This document shows positions 39,042 to 44,623 of a stretch of 44,623 nt of DNA, piece after piece. Position 1 is the first letter of the stretch. Each line of letters opens with the position of its first letter. The DNA lies in the NCBI GenBank assembly GCA_964555685.1, contig CAZKTO010000018.1, positions 1 through 44,623 on the forward strand, in the 5' to 3' direction. The notes under the pieces were generated by a model, which saw only the letters and a list, made by a program, of their open reading frames with translations, searched no databases and was not told the origin of the DNA. The position numbers and the translations under genes were made by a program. This DNA comes from CAZKTO01 sp964555685 (GTDB lineage Bacteria > Chloroflexota > Dehalococcoidia > SHYB01).

Positions 39042-40829
39042 GTGAAGCATGCAATACGCTGGTTTGGGCTGTCGGCAACGCTGCTGGTCATTCTGGCGCT
39101 GGTGGTCACAGCGTGCGGCGGCGATGAAGAGGAGCCGACGCCCACCCGCCCCGCGGCCACGCCGACGGCGGCCGCCCAGCCTACACCCGCATCGGCGCCT
39201 CCCACTCCAATCCAAGCGCTTCCAACTCCGACCCCCACAGCTGTCCTTCTGCCTACGCCGACCCCAACGCCAGCAGGCGCTCAGGTGAGGATTGGCGGCG
39301 AACTCCGCAGCCGCGACATCTTCGAGTGGGGCAACTGGGACACCCACCACACCCTGGGCAGTTTTACAGGCCATCTGATGCAGAACGTCTTGAATGGGCT
39401 CATCGCCTTCGATCCTTTTGACACTTCCAGGATCCTGCCGGAGCTTGCCGAGCGCTGGCAGGTCTCCGGCGATGGTCTGACCACCACGTTCTTCCTGCGC
39501 CGCGGGGTCAAGTGGCAGGACGGGAAGGACTTCACCGCGGCGGACGTCGTCTGGAACCTGGACCGTTCGCGGCAAGGCACGGGCGGCGCCACCTACAACG
39601 TGGTGCGGCTGAGCAGCATTGCCAGCGTCGCGGCGGTGGATGAGGCCACGGTCCGCATTGCGCACAGCAGGCCCAGTGCATCCTTCATGCCGAACATAGC
39701 CACGCCGTTCATGCAGATGTACCCGCCGCACGGGCCTAATCCTAGCTCGGTGGACTTCAAGTCCAAGGGCTTCGGCACCGGCGCCTTCAAGATCGCAAGC
39801 TGGCAGGCCAACACGCAGTACCGGTTCGTCCGCAATGAAGGCTACTGGCGGAAGGATGAGACGGGCCGCGCCTTGCCGTACCTGGACAGCATCACCACGT
39901 TTATCATCGGAGACAGAACCTCGGCCCTGGCTGCGTTCCGCACGCAGCGCATCGACTGCGGCTGTTTCTACGACCAGGACTTTCTCACAGAGGTCAAGGA
40001 GCAACTCGAGCGAGAGATGCCGGGCGTCAAGCTAGCGCTTCGAAGCGCCAGCCGCAACCTTGTGTACTTCAACCAGCGCGGCCCATTCGTGAACCGCGAT
40101 GTCCGGCGGGCTGTATTGATTGGCACAGATCTGCTTACCGCTCGGAACCTCTGGCGAGGCGGCAAAGGTTTTTACCCACCCTCCTACTGGGCCGTCAGCG
40201 AACTGGGCGGCGGTTGGAGCCTGACCACCCAAGAGCTGCTGCAGACGCCTGGCTTCCGGGTGAGGGACGGCAAGAAAGATCCGGCTGACGTGGCACTGGC
40301 CAAAGAGCTTTTCGCCAAGGCGGGCGTTGATCCCAAGTCTGTCACCCTGGAACTGCGTGTCTCCGGCTTCTACAGCGACCTGGCAGAGTCCCTGGCCACG
40401 CTAATCCCTGCAGGTACTGGCATCAACCTCAAACTGGCCATCAACCCAGGCGGCGCCGCCGGCAGCGAGCTGTTCCGCCAGGGCCAGTTCGACATATTCG
40501 ATGTCTCAGGCTTCGCACTGGATGATCCTTCAGACCTCATTCCCTCCTACATCCTGAAGAACGGCTCTAATAACGTCGCCAAGTGGGAGATTCCGGACCT
40601 GGAGAGGCTTTACGCCCAGATCGAGCCAGAGCTGGACCCAGCGAAGCGCAAAGACCTGGCGCTCCAGTTCCAGCGCAAGATGCTGGAAGAGGCCATCATC
40701 TGGCCCGAGGTCTATCAGGCCATGTCCTGGGGGACGCAGCGCTACGTCAATGGCAACGTGGCGGGCAATATCAACGTCTCCTCCCGCCTCAAGCTGGAAC
40801 GACTGTGGATTGATCCGGCTCTCAAGTAG
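39042..40829 (+). CDS. ABC transporter substrate-binding lipoprotein, family 5 (peptide/nickel type), first copy
   Basis: The 595-residue protein has a lipoprotein signal with the lipobox VVTACGG, a 55-residue Pro/Thr/Ala linker and a family-5 solute-binding domain. Typical stretches are LAERWQVSGDGLTTTFFLRRGVKW, DFTAADVVWNLDRS, KIASWQANTQYRFVRNEGYW and YFNQRGPFVNRDVRRAV. It binds peptides, opines or similar molecules outside the membrane and hands them to the permeases. The start is the GTG at 39042 with GGAGG seven bases upstream, used in place of an earlier ATG. A promoter precedes it and a terminator follows, so it is its own transcript. Confidence 0.93.
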   Translation: MKHAIRWFGLSATLLVILALVVTACGGDEEEPTPTRPAATPTAAAQPTPASAPPTPIQALPTPTPTAVLLPTPTPTPAGAQVRIGGELRSRDIFEWGNWDTHHTLGSFTGHLMQNVLNGLIAFDPFDTSRILPELAERWQVSGDGLTTTFFLRRGVKWQDGKDFTAADVVWNLDRSRQGTGGATYNVVRLSSIASVAAVDEATVRIAHSRPSASFMPNIATPFMQMYPPHGPNPSSVDFKSKGFGTGAFKIASWQANTQYRFVRNEGYWRKDETGRALPYLDSITTFIIGDRTSALAAFRTQRIDCGCFYDQDFLTEVKEQLEREMPGVKLALRSASRNLVYFNQRGPFVNRDVRRAVLIGTDLLTARNLWRGGKGFYPPSYWAVSELGGGWSLTTQELLQTPGFRVRDGKKDPADVALAKELFAKAGVDPKSVTLELRVSGFYSDLAESLATLIPAGTGINLKLAINPGGAAGSELFRQGQFDIFDVSGFALDDPSDLIPSYILKNGSNNVAKWEIPDLERLYAQIEPELDPAKRKDLALQFQRKMLEEAIIWPEVYQAMSWGTQRYVNGNVAGNINVSSRLKLERLWIDPALK

Positions 40830-40852
40830 CAAGAAACGCTCTACTGCAGACG

Positions 40853-40886
40853 AAGGGCGGGCCGCTGGCGGCCCGCCCTTTTCTTT
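40853..40886 (+). terminator. Rho-independent terminator
   Basis: AAGGGCGGGCCGC and its reverse complement form a 13 bp stem, followed by TTTTCTTT. It lies 24 bases after the stop codon of the first binding-protein gene. Confidence 0.92.
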
Positions 40887-40978
40887 ATGACACAGGAAGC
40901 AGCCCACGGGCGACGAATCCGTTCCAACAACCTGCGGCGTACTGCCGGACAAAAGCGGATGAAGGGCATTCCGAGTTC

Positions 40979-41007
40979 TTGACACCGACCGGACTATACG
41001 GTACGTT
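40979..41007 (+). promoter_or_regulatory. Candidate promoter of second binding-protein gene
   Basis: TTGACA (40979-40984) lies 17 bases before TACGTT (41002-41007), a weak -10 box. It is 108 bases upstream of the ATG. Confidence 0.45.
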
Positions 41008-41114
41008 GCGGCCTAAATGGGAGCCTCGGCGCCGCCCGGCGCGCTAGTGGACGTGGCTACCCAACCGTGGCACGGGGTTGCCCCAAGCTATCGGGATCTC
41101 TGGAGGATGCGCAG

Positions 41115-42890
41115 ATGAGACTCGCAGCACGCTGGTTTGGACCCTTCGCAACCCTTCTGGCGGCGCTCGGCCTCGTCGTATCGGCCTGCGGAGGCGGCGG
41201 CGAGGAGGGGGCGCCCACGGCGGCGCCTCCCACGGCCACCGCCGCTCCCTCGGCCCCCACAGCGACGACCGCGCCGGCCCAGCCCACCGCCACCCGGCCC
41301 GCGGCGGCCACTCCTACGCCCGTCCCCACGGCCACCTTCGCCCCGGCGCCCACGGTGGCGGCCGCCGAGCGGCCCGTCCGCGGCGGCATCGTCACCTACC
41401 GGACGGTGTCGGACACGCCAATTTTGGACGTGACGAAGCAAGAAAACTTCGCTATCTATTACACCCTGGACACCATCTTCAACAACCTGCTGACCTACCC
41501 GGTGGGCAAGTGGGCCGAGAGCACCGTCGGGCGCGATCTTGCCACTGAGTGGAGCTTCAGCGGCGATGGCAAGACGCTCACCTTCAAACTCGATCCTAAT
41601 GCCAAGTGGCAGAACGTGGCGCCGGTGAACGGCCGCGCCGTAACCGCGGCGGATGTCAAGTTCACCTTCGACCTTATCAAGGACCCCAGCTACAGAAGCC
41701 AGATCGCGAGCCGGCTGGCGGCGGTGACGGCCATTGAGGCCCCCGATGCCGCAACGGTCGTGCTGCGTTTGAACGAGCCCACCTCGACAATCCTGCGTGA
41801 CGTGGCATGGACGACGCTGAACATCGTCGCGCCGGAGGCGTACCGCGCAGACGGCGGCTTCGAGAAGAACGTCATCGGCACCGGCGCTTTTCTATTCAAG
41901 AGCCGCGTGCCCAATGTCTCGGTGACAATGGCCCGCAATCCCAACTACTGGAAGAAGGACGCCAACGGCGAGCAGCTCCCGTACCTCGACGGTGTCGAAG
42001 TCCTGACCATCGTCGATGGGGCCACGGAAGAGGCGGGCATCCGCACCGGCAAGATCTTTTTCACCACCCCCGGCGGCACCCGGGACCGCGAGCAGGCAGA
42101 CCTCTTCCGCCGGACCCGTGGCGTCTTCGTCTATTCGGACTTTGATATGTCCGCTCGTCTGGTGGTGTTCAATTGGAAGCGTAAGCCCTTAGATGACGCC
42201 CGCGTCCGCCTGGCCATCCATAAGGCCGTCGACTACGACGCCATGCGGAAGAACATCATCGGCAAAGCGGATGCCCTCTTCGAGGGGTACGTGACCAACG
42301 GTCTTCAGGAGTACGCTCTGCCCCAGACCGAGGTCGCCACCTGGGTCCGCCGCGACGTGGCCGGCGCCAAACAGCTTCTTGCCCAGGCCGGCTTCCCCAA
42401 CGGCTTCAAGATCAACATCGTCAACATCTTCCCCGGCCAGACGGGGTACTTCGCAGACGGGCAGGGATTGATTAGGAACAACCTGAAAGACATCGGCATC
42501 GACCTTGAACTCATCGAGCCGCCGGGGATCGCCGCCGCCTTTGGGCGCCGCTTCTCCGGCGATTTCGACATGGCTCTCAGCTCCTTCTCCTTCGAGGTCG
42601 ATCCGATCCAGTGGCTGCAGCGCAACCACCTTTCGACCTCCACCCAGAACGATGGCAAGGTCAACGATCCCAAGCTGGATGAGCTGATCCTGGCCGCCCG
42701 GCGGGAGCTGAACAAGGACGCGCAGATCCGCAAGATCCAAGAGGCCCAGCGGTACATGATGCAGATCGTCCCTACGTTGATCTTCGGCACTGGTGAGATC
42801 AACATCGCCCAGCTTGAGAAATTGAAAGGCTACCGGCGCCACGCCATCTGGGGTCACGCGGGCCTGGAGTACGGCTGGATCGCCCGGTAG
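41115..42890 (+). CDS. ABC transporter substrate-binding lipoprotein, family 5, second copy
   Basis: The 591-residue protein begins MRLAARWFGPFATLLAALG, close to KHAIRWFGLSATLLVILAL of the first copy, with the lipobox VVSACGG and a Pro/Thr/Ala linker. The mature domain has WSFSGDGKTLTFKLDPNAKW, RAVTAADVKFTFDLIKD and FLFKSRVPNVSVTMARNPNYW. The mature parts differ much from the first copy, so they probably bind different ligands. The ATG at 41115 follows GGAGG. It is directly upstream of the permease pair, from which a GC-rich hairpin separates it. Confidence 0.93.
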   Translation: MRLAARWFGPFATLLAALGLVVSACGGGGEEGAPTAAPPTATAAPSAPTATTAPAQPTATRPAAATPTPVPTATFAPAPTVAAAERPVRGGIVTYRTVSDTPILDVTKQENFAIYYTLDTIFNNLLTYPVGKWAESTVGRDLATEWSFSGDGKTLTFKLDPNAKWQNVAPVNGRAVTAADVKFTFDLIKDPSYRSQIASRLAAVTAIEAPDAATVVLRLNEPTSTILRDVAWTTLNIVAPEAYRADGGFEKNVIGTGAFLFKSRVPNVSVTMARNPNYWKKDANGEQLPYLDGVEVLTIVDGATEEAGIRTGKIFFTTPGGTRDREQADLFRRTRGVFVYSDFDMSARLVVFNWKRKPLDDARVRLAIHKAVDYDAMRKNIIGKADALFEGYVTNGLQEYALPQTEVATWVRRDVAGAKQLLAQAGFPNGFKINIVNIFPGQTGYFADGQGLIRNNLKDIGIDLELIEPPGIAAAFGRRFSGDFDMALSSFSFEVDPIQWLQRNHLSTSTQNDGKVNDPKLDELILAARRELNKDAQIRKIQEAQRYMMQIVPTLIFGTGEINIAQLEKLKGYRRHAIWGHAGLEYGWIAR

Positions 42891-42937
42891 CGAGAGCGGG
42901 GCCCTCGCAGGGAACGTGGTGAGATGAACTGAGCCAG

Positions 42938-42966
42938 GGCCGGCCCGCCTGAGGCGGGCCGGCCTT
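42938..42966 (+). terminator. GC-rich hairpin between binding protein and permease genes
   Basis: GGCCGGCCCGCC-TGA-GGCGGGCCGGCC is a 12 bp stem with only a short T-run (TTGCGTT). It may lower read-through so that less permease than binding protein is made. Confidence 0.65.
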
Positions 42967-42991
42967 GCGTTCGGCATCACGGGGGGGCGGG

Positions 42992-43960
42992 ATGGGACGC
43001 TACATCGCTCGGAGGCTCCTGCTTCTCATCCCCGTCGTCTTTGGGGTCGCCCTCATCGTCTTCTTCTCGGTACGGCTCGTCCCCGGCGACACCATCGAGG
43101 CGCAGATCGCCTCGGGCGGGCTCAACGCCGCCAACACCCTGACGCAGCAAGATGTCCAGAACCTCCGCGAGGAGCTGGGACTGGACAAGCCCGCCTACCA
43201 GCAGTTCTGGATTTGGCTGGGCGATCTTTTCCAAGGCGACCTGGGCCACTCGTTCCAGTACCGCGACCAGACCGTCTTCTCGCGCATCCAGCAGGCGATT
43301 CCGGTGAGCCTGGAGCTCATGCTCTTGGCCATGGTCATTGGGGTGTTGATCGCCATACCGCTGGGGATCCTGGGCGCGCTGCGCCAAGACTCGTGGATCG
43401 ACTATGGATCGCGGCTGCTGGCCATCGGCGGCCTTTCGGTGCCCGAGTTCGTCCTTGCGCTGCTGGTGCTGACTCTGCCGGCCATCTGGTTCGATTGGTT
43501 CCCATACCTGAAGTACCGGCCGTTCATTGATGACCCCGTGGGGAACCTGAAGCAGTTTATCCTTCCGTCGCTGGCCATTGGAATCCGGCTCAGCGCCACA
43601 ACGATGCGCATGACCCGCTCCTCCATGCTGGAGGTGATGCGGTCCGACTACATCCGCACGGCGTGGGCCAAGGGTCTCCACGAGCGGCAGGTCGTCGTGC
43701 GCCACGCTCTCAAGAACGCCATGATCGCCCCGATCACGATCATTGGCACCAATATCGGCTTCCTCATCGGCGGCACGGTCATCATCGAGCAGATCTTTAA
43801 CTTCCCCGGCGTCGGACGCGTGACCCTCGAGGCCATCCAGAACCGCGACTACGCGCAGATCCAAGGCAACGTCTTTTTCATTGCCGTTGTGTTTGTCGTC
43901 GTCAACCTGCTGGTCGATCTGAGCTATTCCCTGTTCGATCCCCGCATCCGCTATAGCTGA
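42992..43960 (+). CDS. Peptide-type ABC transporter permease (DppB-like)
   Basis: The 322-residue protein has six membrane helices. It starts with the usual GRYIARRLLLLIPVVFGVAL and RLVPGDTIEAQ, and has the permease (EAA) motif RTAWAKGLHERQVVVRHALKNAM, which docks on the ATPase, and a typical end LVDLSYSLFDPRIRYS. It forms half of the inner-membrane pore for the substrate brought by the lipoproteins. The ATG at 42992 gives the normal family start; the longer frame runs back into the hairpin. Confidence 0.94.
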   Translation: MGRYIARRLLLLIPVVFGVALIVFFSVRLVPGDTIEAQIASGGLNAANTLTQQDVQNLREELGLDKPAYQQFWIWLGDLFQGDLGHSFQYRDQTVFSRIQQAIPVSLELMLLAMVIGVLIAIPLGILGALRQDSWIDYGSRLLAIGGLSVPEFVLALLVLTLPAIWFDWFPYLKYRPFIDDPVGNLKQFILPSLAIGIRLSATTMRMTRSSMLEVMRSDYIRTAWAKGLHERQVVVRHALKNAMIAPITIIGTNIGFLIGGTVIIEQIFNFPGVGRVTLEAIQNRDYAQIQGNVFFIAVVFVVVNLLVDLSYSLFDPRIRYS

Positions 43961-43971
43961 GGCGACCGGTT

Positions 43972-44623
43972 ATGGCCCAAGCAAAAGAGGCCGAGCTCCG
44001 CGTGTTGGCTCCAAAGGCCCAGCCCTTCTTCCTTTGGGCGTGGGTCACGGGGTTCTGGAAGTTCACCCGCCGCAAGCCCCTTGGGGGCATCTCGGCAATC
44101 TTCATCCTGCTGCTGAGCATCGTGGCCGCGGCTGCACCGCTTGTCGCTCTCCACGACCCCGACAAGATTTACACTGGGTTCCGCTTCTTCGGCCCCGGCA
44201 CCAATCCCCCCGGCGGCCCAATTATGCTCTTCGGCGCCGATCAGGCCGGCCACGACCTCTTCTCGCGCATGGTGTACGGCTCTCGCATCGCGCTCGAAGT
44301 TGGGAGCGTGGCTGTTGGCATTGGCGTCGTCTCCGGCACGATTCTCGGCGTCGTTTCCGGCTACTTCGGCGGCAAGACCGATCTCATCATCCAGCGTGTA
44401 GTGGACAGCGTCATGGCGTTCCCGGCGCTGATCCTGGCGCTGCTCATCATGTCGCTTCTGGGCGCCAGCACCGTCAACGCCATGATCGCCATCGGCATCG
44501 TGCTCATGCCCATCACGGCGCGCGTGGTCCGCGGCAACACGCTTTCCGTCAAGGAGAACGCCTATGTGGATGCGGCGAGGGCCATCGGCGCTGGGCACAT
44601 CCATATCATGGCGCGCTACATCT
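43972..44623 (+). CDS. Peptide-type ABC transporter permease (DppC-like), cut by window end
   Basis: The 217 residues present start MAQAKEAELRVL and hold the long first helix (GGISAIFILLLSIVAAAAPLV), the periplasmic loop FGADQAGHDLFSRMVYGSRI and the start of the EAA motif (YVDAARAIGAGHIHIMARYI). The FGTDxxGRD-type loop, here FGADQAGHD, marks the DppC family. It lies 11 bp after the DppB-like gene. The last helices and probably the ATPase genes lie beyond the window. Confidence 0.93.
   Translation, partial: MAQAKEAELRVLAPKAQPFFLWAWVTGFWKFTRRKPLGGISAIFILLLSIVAAAAPLVALHDPDKIYTGFRFFGPGTNPPGGPIMLFGADQAGHDLFSRMVYGSRIALEVGSVAVGIGVVSGTILGVVSGYFGGKTDLIIQRVVDSVMAFPALILALLIMSLLGASTVNAMIAIGIVLMPITARVVRGNTLSVKENAYVDAARAIGAGHIHIMARYI

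Noticed and set aside
36803..39238. An 811-codon frame that would extend the cysteine desulfurase far upstream
   Set aside because: The added part is antisense to the alpha/beta hydrolase at 38174. The family N-terminus begins at 38020.
1..44623. CRISPR arrays, rRNA genes and complete transposons
   Set aside because: No regularly spaced direct repeats, no rRNA sequence and no intact transposase or catalytic recombinase domain could be found by reading.

Overview
The window is a 44.6 kb piece of a high-GC bacterial chromosome. Several traits suggest Chloroflexota, probably a Dehalococcoidia/SAR202-like lineage: lipoproteins with long Pro/Thr/Ala linkers, an rpsF-ssb-rpsR operon with a Pro/Ala-rich S18 extension, many amidohydrolase and luciferase-like genes, and a caa3-like oxidase of the YSHPxVY type. 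The phylum is an inference from gene content.

Layout. 1-5 kb (minus strand): a cut-off threonine synthase, a membrane-anchored parvulin foldase, the ribosomal S6/SSB/S18 operon and glyA. 5-9.1 kb: an SDR epimerase, an alpha/beta hydrolase, ComB, a glycerophosphodiester phosphodiesterase, and a UGSC-family gene with an in-frame TGA. 9.1-15.2 kb: a degraded serine recombinase fused to a broken luciferase-like monooxygenase gene, then an intact amidohydrolase, alpha/beta hydrolase, luciferase-like monooxygenase and fatty-acid desaturase. 15.6-22.1 kb: a compact minus-strand operon with coxB-coxA-coxD-coxC, a lipoprotein cytochrome c and two radical SAM/SPASM proteins of the NirJ/AhbC and AhbD kind. 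22.5-28.6 kb: three intact amidohydrolase paralogues, one deleted paralogue, a small SCP2-like protein and a diiron oxygenase-like protein. 28.9-30.7 kb: an amidohydrolase stump fused to a second serine recombinase remnant, itself split by a 126 bp palindromic element. 30.9-38 kb: an ADP-forming acyl-CoA synthetase-like protein, flavodoxin-like protein, peroxiredoxin, HAD protein, tRNA-Sec, thioredoxin, plsX, a CTP-dependent lipid kinase-like protein, iscU and iscS. 38-44.6 kb: an alpha/beta hydrolase and a peptide-type ABC importer with two binding lipoproteins and two permeases, the last cut by the window end.

The most notable result is that two parts of a selenocysteine system lie in one window. 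A UGSC-family gene (8534-9082, minus) reads through an in-frame TGA, giving the motif D-U-G-S-C, and carries a good bacterial SECIS-like hairpin just after the TGA. A tRNA-Sec gene (34112-34208, minus) has a TCA anticodon, 8 bp acceptor stem, 6 bp D-stem and 9 bp variable arm. A standard gene caller would cut the UGSC protein at 101 aa. selA, selB and selD are not in the window.

The amidohydrolase / luciferase-like / hydrolase / diiron cluster looks like a catabolic island for some organic substrate, repeatedly damaged by recombinase-bearing elements. The cox-radical SAM operon links a terminal oxidase with enzymes of siroheme-derived haem synthesis. Short palindromes of three families are scattered between genes and inside the damaged ones.
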